NCBI RefSeq assembly: GCF_029784155.1
Contig: NC_073691.1
Span: 127,348,714-127,412,713, forward strand
Source of the DNA: Uranotaenia lowii
Lineage: Eukaryota > Arthropoda > Insecta > Diptera > Culicidae
Direction: 5' to 3'
DNA length: 64,000 nt
In this document: positions 43,243 through 55,330 of the stretch, in pieces
How positions within the stretch are numbered: position 1 is the stretch's first letter
Layout of the letters: the number at the start of each line of letters is the position of its first letter
Made by a program: the position numbers and the translations under genes
The notes under the pieces: generated by a model
What the model was told of the DNA's origin: nothing
Database searches by the model: none
Seen by the model: only the letters and a program-made list of their open reading frames with translations

Positions 43243-45297
43243 GCCTCGTCCACACTCGGCAACTTGAAGTGCGATTTCGGTTGATGAGACTTGTTTATGT
43301 TTACATTTTGGTTGCTGAAAGTCTCCCATACTTGTCGGGAGACTTGAGACATGCAACTTTTCGTCTAGTTCAAAATGTAAACATAAACAAGTCTAATGGC
43401 GTATTTTTTTTTGATTCCGGATTTGGCTCTGAAACCGTCAGAATAGAAAAACGAGTTTCGGGTTTCGAGTTATTCCATACGTAGGTGTGCGTGAGAACGA
43501 GCGCAATGTTTACATGCAGCTGTCATTTTGTTCTCCCTTCTGGATTTCTTCATTCAGTTCTTCACATCCGGATTGCCGTTTTTCGTGTCCGGATTGCACT
43601 GGACCACGGAAAATAAAAAAAAGGTAAAATTTACCTTTTTGCGAGGTGAATTTTTTCCACCCCTCTTTCGAGGTAAATTTTACCTTTTTTTCATTCACCT
43701 AGCAAAAAGGTAAATTTTACCTTTTTTCAATTTACCTAGCAAAAAGGTAAATTTTACCTTTTTCGCATTCACCTAGCAAAATAGTAAATAATACGGTTTT
43801 CCCATTTACTGATTTAAAAGGTAAATGCTGGTTGGTTTGATTGTTTTCTTCAATAAGAATTAAAAAAATACAAAATTTTTTAAAAATGATATTTATTGGA
43901 GATAAATAGGGACTGGTAATTCAGCTTCGCGTTCTTCTGAGCCGCTATGGCCGCTGAATCCACCTGCGTTGCGTACATTCATGGCCTCCTCCGTTCGACT
44001 AATCCGGTCAGGTTCGGCTTTTCCGGCTGGAGGATGACGTGGAATACACCTCAAAGCTCTATGGGCCGATCTGAAACAAAATCAATAGTATTATGACGAG
44101 AACCAGCAGAACTAAATGATATTTAAGAACACTTATTATTCTATTCCGATTTTCACATATTAGGCACAAAGCAAAACTTGTTCCTAGAATGACAAAACAG
44201 CTTAACCTCAATGAACGGGTTCGGCGAATAGTTACTTTTTTTTAGAAGAATTGTACCGTTTTGTTTGGCTCAATCCAGGTCAATTACACCTCGCTACGAG
44301 GTAAGTTTTACCTTATTTGGATTTACCTTTTTTCTAGGTGAATTATACTTTTTTATCGAGCTCAATTCACCTCGCTACGAGGTAAGATTAACCTTTTTTG
44401 GATTCACCTTTTTTCTCGGTGAATTGTACCTTTTTTCAAACCTTGATTCAGGTAAATTTTACCTCACTGTGAGGTGAGTTTCACCTCGAAGAGGTAGAAG
44501 TTACCTTTTTGGCTTTCACGAGCGTTCACCTTTGCTAACTCGGTAAATTTTACCTTTTTATTATTTTCCGTGACTGCATATAGTACGATTTTCCTTGGCT
44601 GAGAGGTTCAAAATCTTGGCAATAATCATTTGCCCGTTCATTATTTCAACTGTTTGTTTTCAGCCAAAAACAGCTGTTTAATGTTTTGACAACAACGTTG
44701 AGAGTATTGGTGGACTTCTCGCAAAACTGACTTTCTTCTCAGGGCGACTCCGTCCCTTTTTCGAGCGAACCTAGGTTGCCTCTCGAGCAATAAATGAGCA
44801 CGATGACAGCAGTTAGAGCGAACCTAGGTTGCCTCTAGTTTGTCTCCAGGAGTAAAAAAATACGGTATAAGGCATTTCCCCACTTGTCAGGCGAACAGCT
44901 GATTTCTCATGTTTACATTTTCTCGACATATCGTGGTAGGGTAAACATAACAACAACATTACGCATGTTCAATTACCAGATAGCAACAAAATAAAATTTG
45001 CAATGCCATTATAGTGGTTTTGCAAGCGCACCTTAGTGAGAAGAATATAAATTCTTTATTTAATTAATTTTAAATTCATAATAAGTTAAGACATGAAGGT
45101 ATGTTAATGTTTTTGATTAAAGAAGTTTTTAAAAAGAAAGCATTGAACAGTGTTTATCATTCAAGATCAAAATGGCGACCAGTTGGTGTTTACATTTTTC
45201 AAAACAAAAACAAAAAGTTACCCTACCACAATCTGTCTCAGGAAATACTCTATAAGCAACCGAAATCGCAGTCCAAGCTGCCTAGTGTGGACTAGGC
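43243..45297. mobile_element. TIR element with GCCTMGTCCACACT ends
   Basis: Inverted ends GCCTCGTCCACACTCGGCAA and TTGGACTGC...-type counterpart ...CTGCCTAGTGTGGACTAGGC; similarity continues for about 45 bp (GTGCGATTTCGGTTG against CAACCGAAATCGCAG). Flanks TTAA (43239-43242) and TTTA (45298-45301) suggest a TTAA-type target. Contains family-4 copy B and no transposase. Confidence 0.65.
43605..44572 (-). mobile_element. CAC...GTG DNA element, family 4, copy B
   Basis: 968 bp, ends CACGGAAAATAA/TTATTTTCCGTG, flanked by AC on both sides (43603-43604, 44573-44574). Has one extra subterminal GGTAAATTTTACC unit compared with copy A. The gene-like unit (about 43885-44160, minus) lost its splice donor (GGTAAGTG in A, AATAAGTG here) and its stop codon (TGA in A, TTA here). 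Confidence 0.85.
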
Positions 45298-45527
45298 TTT
45301 AGTCGAGCTGTCATCGGATCGCGTGGTTTTTACCATTTGGCTGAGATTTTTTGTCGAGTTGCAGTTTTAACATCAGTTTAAAAACCTGGTTTTTTCCGTC
45401 GAAGAAGTGCCGTAGTAAATAGTTTATAAAGAGAAAACATTAAAGTGCGGTATTTATAGTGATCACGGGCGAAAATCGTTTTCAAAGTGCGAGAGAACGC
45501 TAAAAATAAGTAAGGTTAGGTGTTGCG

Positions 45528-46889
45528 ATGAGTGACCTAGAGCCTGGGGAGGGCAAACTCCCCAGCCCCAAAGAAGATCAGGAAAGCAGAAATGCAGCAC
45601 CGAAGAAAGCACCAGAAAATTTCCTATACACCAACATGGATTGTGGTCCATACAGAGTGTATGTGGAACTAAGAAACCCCACGGAGAGCACAGCGAAAAT
45701 TAACAAATTCTCACTTGGATCCATGCTGCGGTCGAATGAGTTTTTTAAAAGGTTCATAACGGATATGAAGTATGCTGGGCGGTCGAAGATTCTGGTTTTT
45801 ATAAGCACATTCAACAGGGCAAATCAGCTCGTTAAGTTTCTTAATGAACCTGAACAGCCCTACAAGGCCTACGTCCCTAAGCACCTGGTGTGCGTCACAG
45901 GTATTGTGATGGGCATTCCAGAGGCAATCACCGATGAAGAAATTATGGCTGACATCGAGTGTGATGTATCGGTACTAGAGGTAAAGAGGTTAACTAGACT
46001 CCAGGACGGCAAGAAAATACCTTCAAACAGAATCAGCATCACTTTCCGCGCTAGTGCTTTGCCCGATCGCGTGAAATTGTTTTGTTGTGCGGCACGAGTG
46101 AAGCCTTTCATCCAGAAAGTAGTTATCTGTCAGAAGTGTCTCCGGATCAACCACAAAACTGACAACTGTAAGAGTGTGAGACGTTGCTCGAATTGTGGTG
46201 ACAAACATGATAGCGAAAGCGAATTCAGAAACTGTCAGCGTCAAATGAGGTGTACCAACTGTAGGAGTAACAATCACAACGCACTGAGCGCTGATTGTCC
46301 TGAAATCAAACGTCAGGAGCGGATAAAAACCTTGATGTCTAAACGTAACCTGACGTTCGTTGAAGCCGGAGAACAGATCCCAAGATATGGTAACAATATG
46401 TATGAAATTCTCAACAATGTTGACGAATTTCCCAACCTGGAAGAATCCTACGGAAGTGTGGCCGGTAGTAGCTCAACACTAGTGGAACAATGGGCTCAGG
46501 CCAATATTGAGAGAACACCTATTCGCCCCGCGGTGAAAATTGGAAATCCTGTTCAGCCAGCTCAGCAGAAAGGGATAAAACGAAGGAAGCAGGAGGACAC
46601 AAAGGCATTACAGACAACAGCGCAACGTAACGCAATTATCGAAGCAACTACATCTAATCGGCCGATGGGAGCAGCTTTGGAGAATCCGTACAGAGTAGAC
46701 GACAACGAACGTGTAGAAAACACTGTACAGCAGATGTATAACAAACTCAGAAACGAACAGCAAACCACCCTCATGAGATTCTATGCAGATTTCATCACTC
46801 AAGTAGGAGATGACGAAGACGCGAAAACAAAGTTCAAGAATTGCACCCGGAAGTATTTTGATTTAGCAAGCGAAGTCATCAACAGGTAA
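45528..46889 (+). CDS. I-clade ORF1: Gag-like nucleocapsid protein
   Basis: 453 residues, intact, starting MSDLEPGEGKLPSPK. The middle (about 60-200) is an RRM-like region; three knuckles follow (CQKCLRINHKTDNC, CSNCGDKHDSESEFRNC, CTNCRSNNHNALSADC) at about residues 200-262. It binds the element RNA. A 67-nt gap separates it from ORF2. Its 5' UTR spans about 45302-45527. Confidence 0.9.
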   Translation: MSDLEPGEGKLPSPKEDQESRNAAPKKAPENFLYTNMDCGPYRVYVELRNPTESTAKINKFSLGSMLRSNEFFKRFITDMKYAGRSKILVFISTFNRANQLVKFLNEPEQPYKAYVPKHLVCVTGIVMGIPEAITDEEIMADIECDVSVLEVKRLTRLQDGKKIPSNRISITFRASALPDRVKLFCCAARVKPFIQKVVICQKCLRINHKTDNCKSVRRCSNCGDKHDSESEFRNCQRQMRCTNCRSNNHNALSADCPEIKRQERIKTLMSKRNLTFVEAGEQIPRYGNNMYEILNNVDEFPNLEESYGSVAGSSSTLVEQWAQANIERTPIRPAVKIGNPVQPAQQKGIKRRKQEDTKALQTTAQRNAIIEATTSNRPMGAALENPYRVDDNERVENTVQQMYNKLRNEQQTTLMRFYADFITQVGDDEDAKTKFKNCTRKYFDLASEVINR

Positions 46890-46956
46890 TCCAACTTCGT
46901 CACCAGAAAGGTAAGCACCCCCATAGTTCATACCAGTAATATTATCAATCAAAAAC

Positions 46957-49900
46957 ATGGATAAGTACGCCCTAAAGATATTTCAATGCAACGTGCAAAG
47001 CTTAGCCAAAAATAAATGTGAAATTCATCGATCTATGGTGGACGGCAGTTACGACATTGGTTTACTCTCAGAAACATGGATTGACCCTCTTTTAGAAAAC
47101 ACAAACAAATATAAGATCACAGGTTACCACCATATTTCAAATTCTCGACTGGATGGTTACGGAGGAGCAAGCATTTTGCTCAAACAAGGTTATAGCTACA
47201 CGGAAGTAAAAATACCTAATTTGTCCCAAAAAACGCAAATAGTTGCGGTTTCAATTTTAAGTTTAAAAATTCTCATCATATCTGCTTATATTAGTCCCTC
47301 AATTAACTACAATGACTTTAAAGATGATATCACAAGATTGTTCGATAAAATTCAGCCTTTTAGCCAAGTCCTTTTGGGTGGTGATTTAAACTCCCATCAC
47401 CAAGATTGGGGTAATAATTTTTCTGATAGGAAAGGAATATTTCTTCAAGAAAAGATCAGCGAATCGGATTGTACCATACTCAATGATGGATCGCCAACCT
47501 TCATCCCGATAATGCTTAACAGGCAAGCATCTGCAATCGACATAAGTTTTTGTCTCTTGAATCTACCTTATCAGCCCAAATGGAAAGTTCTATCGCACGG
47601 TATAGGAGGAAGCTTTCATATGGCGATTGAAATCGTGTTACAAACTCAAGACCAACATGAAATTCGTTACGTTTATAACAAAAGCAGTATCTTGAAGCAA
47701 GTTGAAGAACTTGAGGATCATGAAGTCTCTAGTTTAGAGGATTTAAAAAAACAGGTTTCAAAAATTAAAAAGCAAAACCGTAGGAAAGATAATAAAGTTC
47801 CAAAGTATTGGTGGACGAAAGAGGTAGATGAAGCGTGGCAACAAAAAAAAAGGTGCTCGTAGACAGTTCAACAGACAATCAAGTTTAGCAAACCTATTAA
47901 CATTCAAACAAAAGTCAGCGATATTCCAAAGAAAAAAACGAGAGCAAATGAAAATAAAATTAGAAGAGTTTATTGATGAGATTGGACCCTTTACAAGTTC
48001 TAAGGAACTCTGGTCCAAAGTAGGAAGATTAACAGGCAAACGAGCGAAACAAGTTGAGAACAATATTTTACTAGACGACGTTTCTGCGGTAAATACATTC
48101 TTAGATAAACATTTCGGCCCACATGAACATCACGATTGGATAAACCCCTATCCTGTAGCCACTAGTGCTCTTATCAGTCTTGAAAAATGGTCTAAAATAC
48201 TTCATTCTAAAAAAATCCATTCAGCCCCGGGCGAAGACGGTCTTTCCTATGAAATCTTACGCAGACTTAACCCAACAGTAGTTAGAAACATTATCAGTGA
48301 GCTGAATATTATGTGGATGAGAGGATTTCCTAATGATGAATTGAAATCGATCAAAGTGGTGGCAATTCCTAAACCGGGTAAAGACCAAACAAGTCCTGAA
48401 GGAAAAAGGCCTATATCTCTCGTACCAACAATTACTAAGATTGTTAACTCTGCGGTTCTGGCCGAGCTACATTTACATTTAGAAACCAACCAAATCCTAC
48501 CCCCGACCTCTTTTGGTTTTAGAAAGAATATGTCGACAAATACTGCTATCTGCTACGTCGTGAACGAACTCAAAAGAAATCGCAGAGAGAATAATCTCTC
48601 AGCTTTGATTTGTGTAGATCTCTCAAATGCGTTTAATGCTGTGCGAACGGACACACTGATTAATACACTTAGCAGGTATGGCGTACCAGCGGACATAACA
48701 ACATGGATTGGGTCATTTTTAACAGATCGCAAAATAAACTTTCACACCAGGACAGCTATTCTTACAAGAAGGATAAGTAATGGTTTACCACAAGGTGACG
48801 TTCTGTCCCCCACACTATTTAACGTGTATACCGCAGAGTTGCATGGTCTCAGAGTAGAAGGTGTTAGCCTCGTACAATATGCGGATGATTTTGAAATCAT
48901 AGTAACAGCTAAAAACTGGAATGTTCTGGAAGAAAGAGCTCAAGAATTCCTTAACCTGTTCATAGAGGCCTGTATGCGTCTGAATTTAAATATTAATTCC
49001 GAAAAATCCAAAGTGATGGTCATGGGTCTGAGTAGAAGGCCATTTACTCTTTTCGCTAATGGTAATAAACTCGAAACCGTAAATAAACACCTTTACCTGG
49101 GGGTATACTTGGACAAATCTCTCAATTTTGGCGCACATATTAAGACGATAAGAGCAAAAATAAAAGACCGTCAAAATATGTTAAAAATTATAAGTGGCAC
49201 AAAATACGGTTCTCATCCACAGGTCTTAGCTAAACTTTACCCTCCTTTGAATAGAAGCATATTAGAGTATGGTTGTGTGGTTCACAACAACGCGGCTGCT
49301 ACAACCAGGAAAATATTGGACGTGGTGAATAATCAATGTTTGAGAAAAATCACCGGAAATACGAGATCTACACCGTTGAATGCCCTTTCTGCATTGAGTG
49401 GACAAGAGCCGTTACATCTGCGTCAAGAGATGGTTACTGGAAGAGAGATTGCCAGATGCTTCTACCGTAACAACATTGTTTGCAAACAACTGAGCAAGTT
49501 GATCAATCACCAGATAGATGATCCAAACAAATACACGTATATGGAAAGAGTTTATATGGCTGACAAGGAGTTGTATAGCAGAATATCACCTCTAACCAAG
49601 ATAGAACATCACGAGAATGTTACAATTAACATACAGCTGAGTGAAGACACGATAGTTAAAGCTAATACAAGCAGCAAACGACTAAAACAAATGACCTTGG
49701 GAGTAATGTATGGTAAATTTCAAAATCGTGGTAGAATCTTTACTGATGCATCAAAAGAAGCAAGTCATTGTGGTATAGGGATATACATTGAATATTCCAA
49801 CAGAAGACACTTTTTTCGCTTGACCCAGGAGTGCTCCATAACAACAGCTGAATTAACAGCAATTTGGTATGCTATGCAAATAATAGAGCAGGAGGAGTAT

Positions 49901-50566
49901 CTGTTTTTTGTAGTCTACACGGATTCAAGATCTTCATGCCAGATATTGGACAAGGCTAGGATAACTGGTGAAGGCGAAAGACTTGTTGCAGAAATCTTAA
50001 GCATAGCCGAAAAATGGGGTACTGCATTCCAGTGGATACCTAGCCATGTACAGGTAAATGGTAATGAAATAGCGGATGGATTAGCGAAAATGGGACTAAA
50101 CGACGAAGCACAACTATATGAGAACAAATTACTGCTGAAGGACGTATTCAACTATCTTCAAACTAGATTAACATCACAAACAGATCAATGGTACGTAACG
50201 GAGTCGAGTAAAAAAGGTGCGAAATACTTCGCAATCCAATCCAACTGGCCTAAACAGGTTTGGTACACCAAGCAACAATTTAAGGGAAGAGAGATTCGCC
50301 TGTTGAATCGTCTCATGACTGGCCACGATTTTTCAAAATATTGGTTGGCGAAATGGCGTATAGAAAATGATTCGAAATGTGAGACCTGTAATGAAGAGGA
50401 AACAGCTGAGCACATCATATTGCATTGTCCTAAATACAGAAGTCATAGAAGTATTTACTCATTTGATGGTGAATTTCAAACCCTGATTGATTTATTTAAA
50501 ACTGGTAATTATGAACTATATGGTGAGGTAGCTAATTTCGTCGAACAAGCGAAGATAGATTTATGA
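46957..50566 (+). pseudogene. I-clade ORF2: endonuclease-RT-RNase H, one-base frameshift
   Basis: About 1200 residues in two overlapping frames. Frame 1 (46957-47862) is the APE endonuclease: FQCNVQSLAKNK, LLSETWID, GGASILLKQG, LLGGDLNSHHQDWG. Frame 2 (47828-50566) has RT (SAPGEDGLSYEIL, PISLVPTITKIVN, SFGFRKNMSTNTA, CVDLSNAFNAV, GLPQGDVLSPTLFN, catalytic YADD near residue 641), RNase H (IFTDAS, TTAELTAIWYAM, VYTDSRSS, WIPSHVQVNGNEIADGLAK) and the tail knuckle CETCNEEETAEHIILHC. The break is in a run of nine A at 47843-47851; the frames fit if the run had one fewer. It could be a real mutation or a homopolymer sequencing error. Confidence 0.9.
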
Positions 50567-50862
50567 TTTGGAAAAATAAAACAGATAACACGACAAGTGT
50601 TTGGATTACTGGGCATATAGTCATTGTCACTGGCCCAACAATCTGGAGCAGTCGCTCCAAGAAAGAAAGAAGAAGAAGAAGAAGAGAATTAGCATGTACC
50701 TAAATGTGAAGTAAATATAATAGCTTTCACTAAAAAAATATGAATTTCTAAGTATCACACAAATAATATATGAACTTTTTTTAAATGATTTAAAAAGTTT
50801 TGCATTGAACAGGTTTACAAATTTTACCAAACTGAACATGCCTTATCTTTAAAACAATAGTA

Positions 50863-51170
50863 GGGGAGATAAGAGCATAATGAGCACTCCTCTTTTCTAC
50901 AAAAGTACGTATTTTCTTAAATAAATTTTCATGAGGATTTGTTTCGTACTACCTATAGTATTAATTTTTCACAAAAAAAGGAATCTCCTTACCATCTTTA
51001 CAGAAATATTAAGTAATAACGAGCTAGGTTCTCAAGTGACGAAAATATTATAATTTTTGAGCACTACCATAAGCTTTTATGACCTTTAAATCATCTTTAT
51101 CTGAAATTTACGCACTGCAACATGATTTACATAATGTTTCTCAATTTTCAGCATCATAAAATTTTTGTTA
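50863..51170. mobile_element. TIR element with GGGGAGATG ends, partial copy 2
   Basis: Starts TA then GGGGAGATAAGAGCATAATG and matches 41127-41450 closely (TTTCATGAGGATTTGTTTCG in both). Homology stops near 51171. A diverged right end may be at about 51600-51630 (GCCATCGTCCCCACTTACCC), with a SINE between. Confidence 0.65.
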
Positions 51171-51249
51171 AAAGTTTATCTATTGTGGTATTACCCCGCA
51201 TTATTATTTTTACTTTGCTATGCTACTCGACACCCCTGCACTATTAGTT

Positions 51250-51524
51250 GAAGTTGCTGTTGTTTAACGGCAGCACTACGAGCACACACTTAACAAGGTA
51301 GGATTTCCAAGTGCAATCTAAGGTCCCTTGAAAAGATCCATCCACATGCATGTGCTGCATCATTGAGGCGTACAATTCCAAGGTATACCCGGCTAGCATT
51401 TCACTAATGCTAAAACCGCCTACCTTCATCGTACCATGTGTGCCAGGTTATGTCACGACCGGGATTCGATCGCATGAACGTTGGCTTAGAAGACAAGGAT
51501 GCTATCCTCTAGGCCACGATCTGC
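51250..51524 (-). mobile_element. tRNA-derived SINE, second copy
   Basis: Minus strand: GTGGCCTAGAGGATAGCATC, then TGCGATCGAATCCCGGTCGT and GGCGGTTTTAGCATTAGTGA, collinear with the SINE at 12944. No clear A tail, so older. Confidence 0.65.
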
Positions 51525-51850
51525 TGACGTTATTAGATAGATTACAAGTGTTTCTAACATTTTGCTTCAAAAGTTTGAAAAAATAGTGTTCAGTATTGTT
51601 TTAATAGCCATCGTCCCCACTTACCCCGGTGTACCTTGATTTCATTATGATTTTTAATAAGGCCAAAATTCATAGCCCATTTTCAAAGCAGTGATAATAT
51701 AAAGAAAGTCCCATCTGAAAATTATTGTTTTTTTAACAATAAAGTTATTTAAAACAAAGCGGAAATGTGCATTGTAGTAAAATTGGCACATTTCGAATAA
51801 AGAACATTTAACGATTCAAAACAATTGAAAATAAGAGAATTCAAGTAACA
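51525..51850. other. AT-rich spacer, nothing recognised apart from a possible TIR remnant
   Basis: May include the decayed right end of the element at 50863; no gene. Confidence 0.4.
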
Positions 51851-52067
51851 TAAAGTCTGTTTCACATAGAATCTGGTCGGATAAAATAGATCAAGATCAT
51901 TTCTCCACATAGAAATAACGTACAACAAAAGTAAAAATGTCATTTTGTAGGGTTTTGCACGTTAAGGAAAAAAAATACATAAAAATCATTCGTCAGCTTT
52001 TCGGATGAATTTTCGAACTTTTTTTGTGATACCACCCATCATTTTCTGCACAGTACTGCTGGTAACC

Positions 52068-52981
52068 TCATTCGCCATCGTGTTCCATTTGAGCGCGTTT
52101 TTTCATGGTACTGCCACATTTCTTCAGTTTGCCCTTAACTATTGCCCAATATTTCTCGATGGGACGAAAATCCGGACAGTTAGCTGGATTGATACTTTTT
52201 TCAACAAAATCGATCTTGTTATCCTTATACCACTTAACGACATCCCGGCTGTAGTGGCAGCTTGCCAGGTCCGGCCAGAACTTCACCGGACCTTTGTGGG
52301 ACCGAATGAATGGCAAAACGCTCTTCTGGAGACATTCTTCTTTGTAAACATTTCCATTCATTGTGTCTCCAGTGATGAACATCTTAGTTTTCTTCCCACA
52401 ACTACAGATCCCTTGCCAAATCATCAACTTACGAGCAAATTTATCTGCGAAAACAAACTTGAATCTACCCACAACATTCCCTTTACGCTTCGCAAGGTAA
52501 AATTTGTTTCCGGGTATTTGTCCAAAATCCATTTTGACGTAAGATTCGTCGTCCATCAAAATGCATCCATTGTACTTGGTCAACACTTTCTCGTACAACT
52601 TCCTTGCCCTGGTTTTGGCAACCAGGTTTTGTTTCAGCGTCCTGTTGGGGTGTTTGCTTGCATGATACGACCGCAAGCCTTCTCGCATTTTCGTCGAGCT
52701 GTACTGTGGTTCGTCTTGAACTTTTTCGCCAAGTCACGCAAGGAGATTCCAGGATTATTGTGAACTGATCGCATTACCTTTGCTCGCAGCTTCCGGTCTT
52801 ATGTTCCACTTTTACGCCTGGTTTGTTTTGCTCGATCCACCGTAAGGATCTCCTGGTAACGTTACAGCACCGAATTTACAGTCGATTTTGGATATTTCAG
52901 GAATTTCGCGATCTTTACCCCTGACCACGTCGGTTTCTCTACATGAGTGTGCAGAATTTTCTCTCGCCTTTCGCGTTTCAT
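52068..52981 (-). pseudogene. DD37E transposase, N-terminal part broken
   Basis: A 206-codon frame (52688-52068) keeps the catalytic core: first Asp in CILMDDESYVKMD, second in FWPDLASCHYS, and Glu in FRPIEKYWAIVKG. There are 37 residues between the second Asp and the Glu, which defines the DD37E clade. The N-terminal helix-turn-helix region is readable only across frames from an ATG near 52981 (MKRERREKILHTHVEKPTWS) and carries a stop and frameshifts. Not expected to be active. Confidence 0.88.
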
Positions 52982-53106
52982 CGCCGATAACTTTTAACTG
53001 ACTCCTTAAATCTTGATGAAATTTTCACCACTAAGTAAACAAATCATCCGGATCAAAACACTCAATAGATTCAATAGATTCGCGATGTGACAACTAGGGG
53101 TGCTGT

Positions 53107-53490
53107 ACTGCCCCTATTCGCATATGAGTCCCATGTGTAAAAACTGCAAACCGAGAAAAACGCTTGTGAAGTTTGAAACTTGTTTTCATGAAAACAATCG
53201 TATGCATCGTTTGTTGGCCAAACCTATCAATAGTTCGGATAGAAAACACTTCAAGGAATACTTTTGTTTACTTTTGCGCTAATACTAACTAATAATTACG
53301 GAGAAATTTCAATAAAACACTCATGTGTTTTCACATGGGACACATCAGGGGTCATATTTTTTTCGAAATTTTCGGAACAAACTTCGAACAAAAACTCGTT
53401 TTATTGGTAAATTGGAGCACAAAGAAGCGTTTTCCATCGATAACTCAAAAACGATGAAAATGCACATGGGACTCATATGCGAATAGGGGC
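53107..53490. mobile_element. MITE nested in the DD37E element
   Basis: Perfect inverted ends of about 30 bp: TGCCCCTATTCGCATATGAG (53108) and CTCATATGCGAATAGGGGCA (to about 53493). The interior is AT-rich with no coding. Confidence 0.8.
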
Positions 53491-53540
53491 AGTGTAGTAA
53501 ATGAAAAGATGCGACCAGATTCTATGTGAAATAGACTTTA

Positions 53541-55330
53541 CAAAAGTGAATTTACGCTAGAAATCAAGTCATGTTGATCCATACAAGCATAATGATACCA
53601 AAATTTGGAATATTTTCCCCATAATATGCCATCTGAAAATGTTTCCTTACTTGATATTTTATAAGTTCACTGAAGGTTCAAAATATTAAATTTAAACAAA
53701 ATTCAACGTTACTCAACGCGCATTTATTGAAAGTAAGTATTTCATGGTAACCAGTTTCATCAAAGATTCAACGATTCAAGAAATCTGCGGCAGAAAAATT
53801 TTATTTAAAAAAATGTGAAACTGAACTCACTTCATAGTGAAATTTTTCATACTCCAAAGTAGTCCAATATGTCGTTTTTGTGTCACTTTCTTTTTTTTTT
53901 TTTTGCCCTAATGAATGAATACATAAAGCTTAGTTCTTTTAGAAATGGGACACTTTCTTTTGCTAATAACAGTAATAACTCGCTTACTAGTAATCGGATA
54001 TTCGAAATTTTGACAGCATTTTGCTGCCTGTGAAAAGTACTATCAGACATATTTTTGTCAAAATTTAAAATTTACGCGTTTTTGAAATATTTACGATGTA
54101 AGAGAAAAAGTAAATAAATATTTTGCGCATTTTCCTTCAAAATCCGTCATTATCGAATTGATAGCTGACAAAACCGTTGATTATTCACAGAGTTACTGTG
54201 TGTGAGGGATGGAAAAGTATGAAAACACTGTCAAAAATGTCCACCAAAGTTCAAATCAAGCATTGGAGTGAAGCACATGATCGGCAACTACGGTTAAGGG
54301 TCGTCAGGGAATTCATTAAAACTTAAAATTAAAACATGGGAGCTTTACAGCACATCTAATTGATTTCACGTGTCAAATTTTGACAAGGAATCAGTAAAAG
54401 GGTCGTCCATAATATTTTCGATTTTTTTTTTGCAATTTAACTACGTTGTTAGGCATATATCGAGGCAAAAATTGAAATACGAGAGTTTTGCAGCTCGAGG
54501 AATTGATTTCTGATAACAAACTTTCTACTAGACGACAGAAAAAGGGGTCGTTACTATTTACTGTTTAATGTTTTTGCAATAATTGTTTTATTATGCATGA
54601 GATCCAGACAAAAATTAATTCACGGGTGATTTACAAACGGATAATTGATTTTTGAATTAAAATTTTGAATCAGACGACAGAAAAGGGGTCGTTCATATAA
54701 CGGTTATAATATTTTAGATATAATTTCATTGTTATGCATCCGAAAAAGACAAAAATTCGTACACGGGTGTTCTTTTTGAAGGTCAATCAATATATTATTT
54801 TAAATTTCCGTTAGGGAGACAAGCAAATAAGTCGCAAATTCTGTTTAGTATTTTGAGTAATTTTTTCATCAACTCTGAAGTTAAAGGAGAAACAAAGTTG
54901 ATACGGGATCAGCTAGTTTTGTATAAAATACAATCATTTGCCAAAATTCTGCTCCTGTGGAAAAAAAAACAACAATTTTCAAAACGAAAACTTTGGTTTT
55001 CGCTGTTTTTAAAGCCTAAATAGAGTAATCTTGTATGTACCCTTCGCAACCTACGATCTATACTTACTGATTATACTTCAAGTTTAATCTTATGATGGTT
55101 TTACTTCGCTATTATCAGATTTTGCCGGCAGAAATTCCACTAAAAACGCTTTAAAGTGGCTAAAAAATAATCTAGTTTTATTAATTTCGAATCAGCTGTA
55201 TCCACTAAATTGCCCTCAGTTTATTTCAAAAGAGGAGTATTGAACCAAAAATAGCAGAAATTTAAGGAGGAGGATATAGCTAACTAAAATACAGATTAGA
55301 TGAAGTACAAGTTTGAAAAACTGATCAATA
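53541..55330. other. AT-rich non-coding, nothing recognised
   Basis: 1.8 kb with no ORF over 60 codons. The words AGACGACAGAAAAAGGGGTC and AGACGACAGAAAAGGGGTCG recur at 54530 and 54673 in a loosely repeated AT-rich block (54380-54760). Confidence 0.45.

Larger units (their letters stand above)
43234..50686 (+). mobile_element. I-clade non-LTR retrotransposon with nested DNA elements in its 5' UTR
   Basis: An 11-bp direct repeat AATTAGCATGT (43223-43233, 50687-50697) brackets the unit. Its 3' end is a short GAA-repeat tail (AAGAAGAAGAAGAAGAG). Between the inferred 5' end and ORF1 lies a 2.06-kb TIR element that itself contains family-4 copy B. ORF1 is intact; ORF2 has one frameshift. The placement of the 5' end at 43234 is inferred from the repeat; if wrong, the element begins near 45302. 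Confidence 0.7.
51853..53538 (-). mobile_element. ITmD37E-type (DD37E) Tc1/mariner element
   Basis: 1686 bp. Inverted ends AAGTCTGTTTCACATAGAAT (51853) and ATTCTATGTGAAATAGACTT (ending 53538), flanked by TA (51851-51852, 53539-53540). Contains a decayed transposase on the minus strand and, near its 5' end, a nested MITE. Confidence 0.88.

Noticed and set aside
52005..52763. 252-codon plus-strand ORF
   Set aside because: Antisense of the DD37E transposase, whose catalytic motifs read on the minus strand.
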